Part shown: positions 20,401 to 28,986 of the stretch, in pieces
How the letters are laid out: each line of letters begins with the position of its first letter
Numbering within the stretch: the stretch's first letter is position 1
DNA from: Aquila chrysaetos chrysaetos
Taxonomy: Eukaryota > Chordata > Aves > Accipitriformes > Accipitridae
NCBI RefSeq assembly: GCF_900496995.4
Contig: NC_044009.1
Location: 8,774,001-8,838,000 of the forward strand
Direction: 5' to 3'
Length of the DNA: 64,000 nt
The notes under the pieces: generated by a model
The model's input: only the letters and a program-made list of their open reading frames with translations
Told to the model about the DNA's origin: nothing
Databases searched by the model: none
Program-made: the position numbers and the translations under genes

Positions 20401-23400
20401 ACATAAAGGCAGACTTCATTTGTGGCTAGTCTTGCAGTGAAAGCAAGCAGGTAACCAACAAGATGTTTCTGCTTTTTCACTCCTTTCTTAGGAGAGAAGG
20501 AAGACAAAGTGTCCCAGCACATACCGTTCCCAGAATCTATTTTATATTTAAATAGTCTGGAGACAAAGGTCAAAGAACAAATGCAATAGGGTTGTTAAAG
20601 ATCCTATAAAAATCTCTACTTAAAAAAAAAAAAAAATTGGAGTCTGCTCTCTATGACTTTTCACATGAGGTTACTCCAAGCCTCGGGTCAAGCTGCAGGT
20701 TTGCAGTTGCCGTCTCTAACCTAGGTGTGCACTCCAATCAAGAGGAGTGACTCGCCCTTCTCCACCAGCCCCGTCCTCCTGCTGTCTTCTCCCGGAATCC
20801 AATAAAAACAAATGATTACCTTCCAGCTAATCAAGGAGTACTTCCTTGATCTGGCGGTCACGTGGTCTTTTGTAATGTATATACCATAATTTTAGCTGCT
20901 ATGAAATCAATGATGCAATAACAGATGTTTTCAACATCAGTGTTCAATATGTAGGTGAAGTTTCTTGGAAAAGCTTTAAGCAGTTAAGGATGCAAAAAAA
21001 CCCCTGCCGCCACCACCCCCAATGAGACCAATTTTAACTTTGCTTCTTTGCAGACTTTGTAGAAGATCAACTTAAACGTAACCTGGAACAAAGGAGCTTC
21101 TGCATTTTTCCTGATGCTTCTGGGACATATTGTTCCAACAGACCTTCTTCGGACTCTGGTCAACAATCTTGCCTGTGATTTTCAAACAGATGGGATTTTC
21201 AAAACCAAACTGGGTTGTCAGTGCCCAGTTCCTACAAAGCCTAAAGGAATCTGCTGCCTAAATCCTGTCGCAAGCTTTCACCAAGCAGGACTTTTGGCTA
21301 CGCAGGTCCTGCCCCTTTTAGACTTTCTTTTTCTGGATGCTCCCAGGAAAGACCGCAGCAACGAGCCAGTCACGAAAGCACTAGCGCCTGGCCCAGAAAC
21401 AACCTTAAAAATAATACATGATGTAAAATCCAGACAATTAATGATATTCTTCTCAGTGGCACCGTTTGATTGTTACCAGCTCACTTTCAGCTGTTCTGTT
21501 GTCCTATTATTCTGTGATTAGGAGTTATGCAACGACAGAAGGATAATTTATTTTTACGGGCAAGATTTTAAGTAGCAGATGCATTTGGGTGGGTTATTTT
21601 TTATTTTATCAACATTGTGGAAAAGCAGATCCTGCCACTCCACAAACAAACAACAACAACAACAAAAGAGTTGAAAACCACTCAGGCTGGAAAGGAGCTG
21701 CACATCTGCACCACCCACGAGGCCAAAAAGTGGAGATAAAAGACCGTACTTAGTGGGAAAGGGCGTTTAAAGTTGGCCAGGTAAACAAAGGGAAGGGACT
21801 TTATTTCTTTGCCCTCTTGCTTTGAGAAAGGGGAATCCCTCTCATCAGCGAAGGATGAAGACAGCCCGTAAGAAGCAAAACTCAGCTGGATCCCAGACTA
21901 ACTGGGGAGATGGACTAACTACCTGCCAAGGCGGGAGATCCAGGATTGCCACTGCCCGAGGAAGCTCAGGACTTCAAGTAAGGATGGCAAAAAAGGCAAG
22001 TGACTCATAGAATCAGAGAGAGGATGTTCCCACTGCCCTTATTATAGAGGTTTTGTCTTAAAAAAAAAATTAAAGCTCTGCAACTGAGTACCAATCAACT
22101 AAAAGGGTGCCCTCCCAACACTACATACATCAAAGTATAGGAAGAATAGATCTAATTGAATTTCACTGGCAGCACTTTGAAGTGGTATTCGTTTTTCTTG
22201 TACATACCTGTCTCTTCACCAGCTGTTCCATGCCGTGTTTTCTTTCCTTTTCAGAAAGGAGACAAGGGAGGGATGTACGGATTGGAATCAGCAGCGGGCA
22301 TATTTGCTCGTGGATACTAACCCAGTCAGCTTTTTGGTGATCTACATTACTAACAAAATAAAGGAAGAACAATATTTTTGTTTGCTTGGACATGATGTAA
22401 GGGAATATTATTGCCTGTTGTGTCCTCTGGACTTTCATTGCAAGAATTACCCACAACAGCCACCAGTCCTTAGGCTGCTCACAGAGCACCCAATCAAGTA
22501 CATACTTGATATCGCCAGAGGGGAACACAGCGCTGTCCTGGCAAGTCACCATGATTCTGTATGTTAAAACCTTATTTAAATCACTCACAAAACTCCTGAT
22601 ACAGTTGGGTTTGAGCAAATGCCCGGCTTTCAACACTGCGGTACACAAAAAAAAAAAGCCCCAAAGCCAAACAAACCCCCAGTCAGGGTGAAACCAGTGA
22701 AACTTATCGTTAACATAAGACTTCACTGAGGCCCCCCCCGTGTACGTGAAGGTATTTGTATAAACATCTAGAAAGCTCACTGCACTGCGCTCTATTTGAT
22801 GTGGGCACCGTTGGAAGTGAGGAGGAACGCTCTGGCTGAGCAATTGCCAAGCGTGTCCGCGCCAGCTCCAGTTCCCGCTACCCTGCCTGCTGAGCTTTGC
22901 CCTAGGCCTTCTCCCAGTCTCCACCCTGGCCCTCATCCCTGCTTGCTGAGCTTTGTCCCAGGCCTCGTCCCTGCCAACTGGGCTTCCTCCTAGGCATCAT
23001 CCCTGTGTCCTAAGCCTTACCCTGGGGGCTTGCCCCTGTGTCCTGAGCCTCATCCCGGGGCTACTCCCTGCCTCTTGCCCTGTCCCCGCGTCCCAGCCCG
23101 CTTCCCAGGCTCTGTCCCTGTCTCTCAGCCCTTGCCCTGGGCCCACCCCTGTGTCCTAGGCCTGGCACTGCCTCCTGGGCCTCGCCCCGGGCCTCCTCCC
23201 TGCGCCCCGAGCCTTGCCCCGGGCACGTTCCTGCTTCCTGCGCCCCATCCCGCGCCCGTTCCTGCCTCCTGCGGCTCACCCCGGGCCTCCTCCGTACCCG
23301 TGCGTCCCGAGCCTTGTCCCGGGCCTTCCCCCCTGCCTCTTGCCTTGTCCCGGCTCTCCTCCCGGGCGCCCTGCACCCCGTCCCTGCCTCCCGGCCCTAC

Positions 23401-23587
23401 ACCCGGGGCCTGGCCCCTGCTCCCCCCGCAGCCAGCGGGGCTCTCACCAGTAGTGCGTGAGGCGGCAGCGGCGGCAGCGGAGCCGCCCCGCCGCCCCGCG
23501 CAGCTCGCAGCGGCGGGACCCCTCCAGCGCCCGCCCAGCCCGCCCTCGCCGCGCCACCGCGTTGCCAAGGCGACACTTCCGGGTAAT
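11338..23587 (-). CDS. ZMYND12: ZMYND12, MYND zinc finger and TPR protein, eight exons
   Basis: Known family role: axonemal/ciliary protein, partner of TTC29, needed for sperm flagella (trypanosome relative TAX-1). Exons 5' to 3' on the minus strand: 23587-23448 (5' end uncertain), 22349-22208, 17565-17394, 16417-16248, 14872-14750, 13880-13766, 12764-12619 and 11457-11338. Phases join perfectly into about 365-375 residues against about 365 in human. The N-terminal MYND finger is followed by helical TPR-like repeats, with near-identity to human in [30 protein letters not shown] and QAEAIR (human from memory). Two oddities: the second MYND cysteine is Arg, and no in-frame ATG precedes the finger. 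PPCS starts divergently next door. Introns at 11458-12618, 12765-13765, 13881-14749, 14873-16247 and 16418-17393 hold nothing I recognise. Confidence 0.92.
12619..12764 (-). CDS. ZMYND12: ZMYND12 exon 7
   Basis: A 146 bp exon encoding [19 protein letters not shown] and a helix ending [10 protein letters not shown]. It aligns with human EAQEAEAIRIL...FYYLM. Donor GTAGGT. Confidence 0.9.
13766..13880 (-). CDS. ZMYND12: ZMYND12 exon 6
   Basis: A 115 bp exon beginning [10 protein letters not shown] (human VSEIWHAYL) and running through a less conserved acidic segment to a split codon. Donor GTATGA. Confidence 0.85.
14750..14872 (-). CDS. ZMYND12: ZMYND12 exon 5
   Basis: A 123 bp in-phase exon encoding [20 protein letters not shown] and a following helix. 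Its donor is GAG|GTTGGT, weaker than the others. A GTAAAA four bases on would break the frame. Confidence 0.88.
16248..16417 (-). CDS. ZMYND12: ZMYND12 exon 4
   Basis: A 170 bp exon encoding a TPR pair ([35 protein letters not shown]). It aligns with human across its length. Acceptor TTTCAG, donor GTAAGC. Confidence 0.92.
17394..17565 (-). CDS. ZMYND12: ZMYND12 exon 3
   Basis: Encodes the first TPR-like helices ([41 protein letters not shown]). Acceptor CCCTGCAG, donor GTAAGT, ending one base into a Gly codon. Confidence 0.93.
17566..22207 (-). other. ZMYND12 intron 2 (4.6 kb)
   Basis: Longest intron of the gene. It contains a short ACA microsatellite near 21649-21665 and A-rich runs near 20621 and 22060. 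I see no exon, RNA gene or intact mobile element. Confidence 0.7.
22208..22349 (-). CDS. ZMYND12: ZMYND12 exon 2
   Basis: Begins T-AAT-GTA-GAT-CAC after a TTAG acceptor, completing the split Cys. It encodes [16 protein letters not shown], the second half of the MYND finger with its His and HxxxC ligands, then a charged helix. The donor is GTATGT. Confidence 0.92.
22350..23447 (-). other. ZMYND12 intron 1
   Basis: The half next to exon 2 is unremarkable. The half next to exon 1 is the C-rich minisatellite at about 22860-23430. A frame open on the plus strand through the repeat into PPCS is incidental. Confidence 0.75.
22860..23430. repeat. C-rich degenerate minisatellite upstream of PPCS
   Basis: Tandem imperfect units of about 30-60 bases such as CCTGCCTCCTGAGCCTTGCC followed by CCGGGCCTC. 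The plus strand is pyrimidine-biased. It abuts the bidirectional promoter and lies in ZMYND12 intron 1. Confidence 0.85.
23448..23587 (-). CDS. ZMYND12: ZMYND12 exon 1, MYND finger first half, start codon unclear
   Basis: The frame ends CRRCRLTHY plus two bases of a Cys codon (TG), then a GTGAGA donor. Exon 2 supplies the third base. Spacing matches the human finger residue for residue: Cys at 23509-23507, Cys at 23476-23474, Cys at 23467-23465 and the split Cys. The residue that should be the second Cys is CGC (Arg) at 23500-23498. No ATG is in frame. Candidate starts are ATT at 23587-23585 in a full GCCGCCACC context, GTG at 23557-23555 (which aligns with the human Met by length) or a downstream CTG. 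A sequencing or assembly indel is also possible. Confidence 0.75.
23561..23574. promoter_or_regulatory. RFX X-box-like palindrome (ZMYND12/PPCS promoter)
   Basis: GTTGCCAAGGCGAC differs from the ideal X-box palindrome GTTGCCATGGCAAC at two of 14 positions, one of them in the spacer. RFX factors drive ciliary genes, which fits ZMYND12. It lies between the ATT and GTG start candidates of that gene. Confidence 0.6.
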
Positions 23588-23750
23588 GGTGGCGGCGGGA
23601 GGGCGGGGCGCCGCGCTTCCGGCGGAAGGGGCGGGGCGGGCATGGCGGCGGCGGCGGCGGCGGGCGGCGGGGATGAGGCGGCGGCGGAGGCGCGCGTGCG
23701 GGCCTGGGCGGCGGGGCAGGCGGCGCGCGGGCGGCGCGTGGCGCTGGTGA
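23586..23750 (+). other. Upstream open frame overlapping the PPCS start
   Basis: ATG at 23586 with G at -3 and G at +4 opens a frame of about 54 codons that runs through the PPCS ATG in another frame and stops at 23750. It matters only if transcription starts upstream of 23586. Confidence 0.45.
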
Positions 23751-24134
23751 CGTCGGGGGGGACGCAGGTGCCGCTGGAGGCGCGCGCCGTCCGCTTCCTG
23801 GAGAACTTCAGCAGCGGGCGGCGCGGCGCCGCCTCGGCCGAGCGGCTGGTGGCGGCCGGTTACGGCGTCTGCTTCCTGCACCGGGCCCGCTCCGCCTTCC
23901 CCTGGGCGAGAGCCCTCCCGCCGCCCGGGCCCGCCCTGCTCGACGCCCTCCGCCTCACTCCCGGGCCGCCGCCCGGCGTGGCCGCCGAACCCGCCGCTCT
24001 CCCCGCCTTCCTTCCCGCCCTCCGCGACTACCGCCGCGCTACCGAGGCCGGGGCGCTGCTGGCCATCGAGTTCACCGGCCTGGCCGAGTACCTGGCGCTG
24101 CTGCGGGCCGCCGCCCGCGCCCTGGCGCCCTTCG
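23642..24134 (+). CDS. PPCS: PPCS exon 1
   Basis: 493 bp encoding residues 1-164 plus one base of Gly 165. Includes SGGT and NFSSGRRG. The middle, proline-rich part ([10 protein letters not shown]...) is diverged from human, as expected for this loop. Donor GTACGG. Confidence 0.95.
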
Positions 24135-26222
24135 GTACGGGGACGGGACCGGAGGGGGATCCGTGAGGGGACGGGGCGGCCCCGGGGAGGGGGGGGATCT
24201 GTGAGGCGGATCCATGAGGGGACGAGGCGGCCCTGGGAAGGGGAGCGGGGGGGGATCCGTGAGGGGACGGGGCGGCCCCGGAGAGGGGGTTGGGGGCCGT
24301 GAGGGGACAGGGTGGCCCCGGGGAGGGGTGGCCGCCTTCCCCCACCCCCGCCCCGGGGTGTCCCCCTGTGTGAGGGGATGGGGCAGCTCCGGGGTCCAGG
24401 CAGTCCCAGAGCCCGTGGGGCTCTGGCGTGAGGGGACAAGTGGGGCTCCAGCACCCCGGTATGAGGGTCTGAGTCATCCCTGGAGGCCGTGGGGGCTTGG
24501 TGTGAGGGGATGAGGTGGCTCCGGTGGGTGACAGTGTGTCTGAGGGGACCCCGGTGGGGGGGGGGGTCAGCACTGCTCTGCTCAGGACAGTGCTGGTAGG
24601 TGATGGGGGGTCTCTGAGGGGGGGCCCTGGGCTCCCTAGTTGTTGTTGTTGTTGTTGGGGTTGGCAGCCGAACCGGCTCTGGTCTGTTCTGGGGGTCCCT
24701 GGGGTGAGAGGAACAGGCCGGCAGTGGTGGGTGACCGCAGTTGTGTTTCTCACAGGCTCCAGTGTCATGTTTTACCTGGCAGCTGCCGTGTCGGATTTCT
24801 ACATCCCCGCCTCGGAGATGCCTGAGCACAAGATCCAGTCCTCGGAGGGGCCCCTGCAGGTGAGGCTCCCGTGGGCACCGGCCCCCTCCACCGCCCCTTC
24901 CTCCCCTCCTGACATCTGGGCTGTCCCAGTGTCCTGCTGGGGTCACGGCTGCCTGGGGACTGGCTGTGAATAAGACCTGGGAAAAGTTGCAAAGCAGCGG
25001 CTCGCTGGCCAAAGAAGCGTGTGTTTTCACTGGCAATGGGAGGGAGAATTTCCACGGGAGCAGAATCCCATGGAAATATCCTTTTAAAGCTGTATATGCT
25101 GACAACGTGGAGATGAGTAGATGGTGGGTCTCAGCGGAAGAATAGTTGCTGCTGGAGTACTTGCCTTGCCTTCTTTCTGCTTAATGCTGGCAACAGCCCG
25201 AAGGTGTAGCGTGTGTCTCTGGTGCCCAGGTCCCTTTCAGCTATGGGAGCAGGTGGATCTACAGCTCTGTATATAACAAATATAAATTTGTTTAGTTTAG
25301 TTAGCTTTTAACAAGTTGCTAGCCTTAATTCTTTATCCTTAGCGTAGGAAGAATGAGACCCTCCCGATTTCCAGTGGCAGACCCAGAGGTTAAGAAGCCG
25401 GAGAAGAGAGACTCCTACTTTGTTCTCCATGCTTTGGCATATTTATGCTTTATGTGCCCTAAAGAGTTGATGGAAAGAAGGGTTAAGATTTGATAAGCTG
25501 CTTGGATTTTGGAGAGCTGAAAACTCGGACTTCTGCAGTTGTAATTCTTTTTTTAATCTTCCTCTGCTTAGGTTTATATTCCCAGAGTGGTTTTAGCACT
25601 TAAATAACAAAACATTTATGCAGTTACTGTGGGCCTGCTTCATTGCTTAAGAACACCCTGCTTATTGTTAATACCAGACCGATAACTTAATTTAGTTTTA
25701 CAGTGCATGCCAGTGACATTTTAACCTTGTTTGGTGAGATCTGACCAAGTACTGCCTTGGAAAACTTCCCAGTGTAAATATAATATGAACTGAAGCTGGA
25801 ATGTCCCTATCCCTCCTCCCCCATCTCTTCCTAATGTTGTAATTAGGAAGAGTAATGTTTTTACTGAAACTTTTCTCTACTGTCTTTCCCCAATGTAGAT
25901 CACAATGAAGATGGTGCCAAAAATGCTGTCTCCTCTGGTCAAAGAATGGGCCCCAGAGGCATTTGTTATTTCCTTTAAACTGGAGACGGATCCCTTGATC
26001 TTAATCGATAAATCACGGCAGGCTCTGGAGAAATATCGTCACCAGGTGGTGGTAGCAAATATCCTGGAGTCGCGGAGAACCTCTGTTATTATTGTAACCA
26101 AAGACTCACAGACTCCATTGTCTCTTTCTGATGAGGAAATAGCGCAAGGCATGGAGATAGAGGAGAAGATAGTGAGCTATCTTCAGGGCCAACATACTGC
26201 ATTTATAGAGAAGAAAGTCTGA
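23642..26222 (+). CDS. PPCS: PPCS, phosphopantothenate-cysteine ligase, three exons
   Basis: Second step of coenzyme A synthesis: joins cysteine to 4'-phosphopantothenate using a nucleoside triphosphate; a cytosolic homodimer. Exons are 23642-24134, 24756-24859 and 25899-26222, giving 306 residues (human about 311). After an Ala/Gly-rich start come the Rossmann motif VTSGGT (residues 37-41), NFSSGRRG (55-62), [19 protein letters not shown] (173-180), [29 protein letters not shown] and [12 protein letters not shown]. All match human closely. The ATG at 23642 (GGGCATGG) is chosen because the first homologous helix follows and length fits. An upstream in-frame extension runs only through the minisatellite. 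Codon use in exon 1 is extremely GC-rich. Divergent partner is ZMYND12. Confidence 0.97.
24140..24640. repeat. G-rich minisatellite in PPCS intron 1
   Basis: Irregular tandem copies of a unit like GTGAGGGGACGGGGCGGCCC followed by CGGGGAGGGGGG and GATCC. Units decay toward 24550. Long G runs suggest G-quadruplex potential. A GTT microsatellite follows at 24639-24657. The rest of the intron, 24135-24755, is plain. Confidence 0.85.
24639..24657. repeat. GTT trinucleotide microsatellite
   Basis: Six GTT repeats just upstream of PPCS exon 2, in intron 1. Confidence 0.9.
24756..24859 (+). CDS. PPCS: PPCS exon 2
   Basis: 104 bp after a TTCTCACAG acceptor, encoding [15 protein letters not shown] and [14 protein letters not shown], the catalytic core. 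Donor GTGAGG. Confidence 0.97.
24860..25898 (+). other. PPCS intron 2
   Basis: About 1 kb, turning from GC-rich to AT-rich. No feature recognised. Confidence 0.85.
25899..26222 (+). CDS. PPCS: PPCS exon 3 with stop
   Basis: 324 bp starting [10 protein letters not shown] and ending at TGA 26220-26222. Encodes the C-terminal half of the fold with [18 protein letters not shown] and IVTKDS. Confidence 0.97.
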   Translation: MTMKMVPKMLSPLVKEWAPEAFVISFKLETDPLILIDKSRQALEKYRHQVVVANILESRRTSVIIVTKDSQTPLSLSDEEIAQGMEIEEKIVSYLQGQHTAFIEKKV

Positions 26223-26297
26223 GGACCGGCTCTGAAAGAAACAAGTGAAATTGTACTAGAGAGGGAGTGGAACTGGAGCCATTCTCTATCCCAGGTA

Positions 26298-26303
26298 AAT
26301 AAA
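26298..26303 (+). terminator. PPCS: PPCS polyadenylation signal
   Basis: AATAAA 76 bases after the stop codon. A G/T-containing stretch follows. A second AATAAA near 27243 could end a longer form. Confidence 0.65.
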
Positions 26304-28770
26304 ACAATCCTCAGTGAAACACTGTGGGAAAGGCTGCCGTCCAAAACAGTGTAACTTTTCTACAGCTCAGTAATGGTTATTGTTGCTTGCTTTGAAAAAG
26401 AAAAATACACTGAAGTGAAAACATTCCAAAGGATGATATTTGTTCTGGTGTCTAAGGAGGGAAAAGATATGTTGCTTTATTTCTGTCCCGTGGGCTGGGA
26501 GAACCGGGAGGTGGAGAAATGGTATATATGTCTGTATATAAAAGATTTTCTTGAGTCTGCCTCTTCGAAGTTTCTTTTTGAATTGTTGGACGGAAGGAAT
26601 GGCACTTTGCAGAAAATAAGATGTGTTTTTGTGACTGGAGTGGAGCGACAAAGCTGGCAATCATCTGGTATTGAAAGTGGATGGTGAAACAAGTGTGGCA
26701 AAAGATGAAGGCGAATGAGGTGGTAACAACTTTGGAGAGCTTCTGTTGCTCCAGGGGGAGATCCAGTGGACCTACGCTTCAGGAACTCTGCTCAGAAACG
26801 TGGTTCAAAAAATAGGTATTGTAGCAGTGTCCCTAAAGCAGCTGTTTCACAAAGGTTTTCCTTCCATCTTGGGTGTTCGTATGTTGCTGGTGCGGGATAA
26901 AGGCAAGGAGGTGTGTGGCACGGAGCACAAGCGGTGGGTGGTCTCTGAGCGTGGCTTGAGGACAAGAGGTTGGAGAAAAGGAGTAGGCGATGAGGGTGGG
27001 GAGGTGAAAGCGGATGGGGTAGTGGTGATCAGCCTTGGGAGGAGAACTGCCTCTTGGCTGTTTGCATGGAGTTAGAACCGGGATGTTCCTGGTTTTCTCT
27101 AAAGCCTGCTTCCATAAGATTACTAACTTCTAAGCATATATTCTCGTGCTTGCAGGAAGCAAAGTGTGTAATTTTCTGGTAAAAAAACTTAACTGCAGCT
27201 CTCCCGCTGTCCATTGTGTGTCTATTTACACACTTTCTTTGAAATAAATTTGCTGAAAGTCTGTAAAGACAGACAGTAACAGACACAAGAATGCTGTTCT
27301 TGCACTTGAAGCCTCTCCAGAGGTGAGACTGTGCTCTATTTAAAACCACCGACCATTCAAGAAGGCAGCGGTACTTTTGTAGTGACTACGATCACCTGAA
27401 AATGAGGTATGCTCATAAAATGAGGAAGAGAAACCCAGCAGAGCAAGAAAAGAGCACGAGGATGGGCTCAGCGGATCAGGAGGGAGCATTGGAACACTAA
27501 AGGAGTATGATATGTTTAGTGATGGGAGAAACAGTCCAGATGAGTCAGGAGGGCTGAGATCCAGCTAGTAACTGAATCGGGAGAAGGAGCTAACGACTTC
27601 TACGTGGCTGGGACTGACACCTGCAGAAGGTGGAGAGAGAAGTGCAGTGGAGACTGTTGTCCGTAGATGTGGGAAGTGCCCATCGGAGATGTGCAAATAA
27701 GGGAAGGAGAAGATGGTGGAATGTCCTGTGCATGTTTGATGCGCTCACGGGCTCTGAGAGCTGCCTGTCTTCGTCTTCCAGGACGTAATCGATGTGTACG
27801 CCGAGTCCTGCTAGTTTAGGGGTTTCCCTTGTCTTTATTTGGAATCTTGCACTTCCAACCAGGGGTGGGCCAGCAAAGATGAGAATATAAAAACTTGTGT
27901 AAATTGAACGTGCCCTTGCAGGAGTGTTGGCAGAAGGGGTGGGAGAAGTGCAAAAACTGCTGTCTGGAGTATTTGGGACTTCCTCTGTCAGGTAATTGTG
28001 AAGGAGAGAAATAATCTGAACTTTTCATGGAGAAGACTCGGGCATCGGACCCTGCAGGAGTCTCAAGGGGCTGCACCGTGTGACTTGGGAACAGGGCTGC
28101 GGGCTTCCCTGCGTAACGTCTGCCCCTCCGTCTTCAGGAGGGTGCTGAAGCCCAGGCTGGGGAGACTTTCAAAGCTCAAACTAAGCCACAGCCATCCCGA
28201 TCCGGTGTTGGTGATGGTCCTGTTCGGGAGGATGGGAGCTCCCATCCCACCAACATCTCTAGTGCTGGCAGTGTTTGGGCACCAGCCCTTCCCTTTGGGG
28301 ATGTCTGGTGTGGTACCATGAGGAGGAAGCGGCTCCTGCAGGTCCAGGACCATCTCTACATCGCTTTATGAGGATCCCAGGCTCTGCTCTGTCAAAGGTC
28401 CTCACTGTGCCTCCTCTCCATGTCTTGGTCTTTGTCTACCGTCCTCTTGCGCAGCGCCTTCAGCTGGTGAGTCAGCTCTGCAGGACGAAGCCGGCTTTGT
28501 CCCTGGCAGTTTCTCCATCTCAGTTTCATGTAGGTGCTCGCTTTACCTCAGGGGAAGCCAGTCATCTCCCGCAGCTTCACGTGGGGTTCCGAAGAAAATC
28601 AGAAAAACCGTCAGCCCCTTTTGCTTGGTTTTTGGTGCTAGCCGTAAGCGTTTCAGTAGATCCCTTTGATCGTGCGGTGGACTTGAAGGGTGGGTGGAGA
28701 CAGGGAGGCTCTAAACGCCACCGGTGTGGTGGCCAGGAGTGGGACATGTCTCCTTCCTTGGTCACCCGAA
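26304..28770. other. Intergenic region between PPCS and CCDC30
   Basis: No supported gene. The segment may include distal PPCS 3' UTR. Open frames here show no recognisable domain or splice context. Confidence 0.7.
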
Positions 28771-28910
28771 GGAGAAGAGGAACCCTGGCTGCCACCGCCC
28801 CGCGCCTGCCGCGAGGGGGCGTGTCCCGACGAGAGGAGGGGCGTGGCTTAGGCGTGCGGGGCGTGGCTTCGCGGCCGCCGGAGGGCCGGGCCGTCCGGAG
28901 CCCGCCCCCC

Positions 28911-28924
28911 GTTGCCATGGGGAC
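28911..28924. promoter_or_regulatory. RFX X-box-like palindrome (CCDC30 promoter)
   Basis: GTTGCCATGGGGAC matches the ideal GTTGCCATGGCAAC at 12 of 14 positions, with a perfect left half-site. It sits about 36 bases upstream of the proposed start codon. The ATG embedded in it (28917) is in another frame. Confidence 0.5.
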
Positions 28925-28959
28925 GGGAGGGGACGGGCGGCGGCCCAGGCCCGCCGCCC

Positions 28960-28986
28960 ATGGAGGCGGCCGCCGCCGCCGCCCCG
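28960..28986 (+). CDS. CCDC30: CCDC30 exon 1 (coding part)
   Basis: Nine codons, MEAAAAAAP, in a CCGCCCATGG context, donor GTGGGT. The more upstream ATG at 28917 is out of frame with exon 2. Confidence 0.65.

Larger units (their letters stand above)
23440..24180. promoter_or_regulatory. Bidirectional CpG-island promoter of ZMYND12 and PPCS
   Basis: Very GC- and CpG-rich DNA holding both first exons. The two reading frames are only tens of bases apart at their 5' ends. ETS-type sites (ACTTCCGGG at 23575-23583, CTTCCGG at 23616-23622, CGGAAG at 23623-23628), GC boxes (GGGCGGGG near 23602 and 23629) and an X-box are visible. No TATA box. Confidence 0.8.

Noticed and set aside
22003-22020. TCATAGAATCAGAGAG, resembling a reversed CR1 terminal repeat
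   Set aside because: Too short, with no adjoining CR1 body recognised.
23030-24166. 378-codon plus-strand frame running into PPCS
   Set aside because: The upstream part is minisatellite sequence. Homology to PPCS begins only after the ATG at 23642, and the end reads through the exon 1 donor.
23444-25105. 553-codon minus-strand frame
   Set aside because: It is mostly antisense of PPCS exons and its G-rich intron, kept open by GC content. Only its last about 46 codons are ZMYND12 exon 1.
28917-28986. ATG at 28917 as the CCDC30 start
   Set aside because: It is out of frame with exon 2 after splicing and falls inside the X-box-like site; the ATG at 28960 fits the frame.
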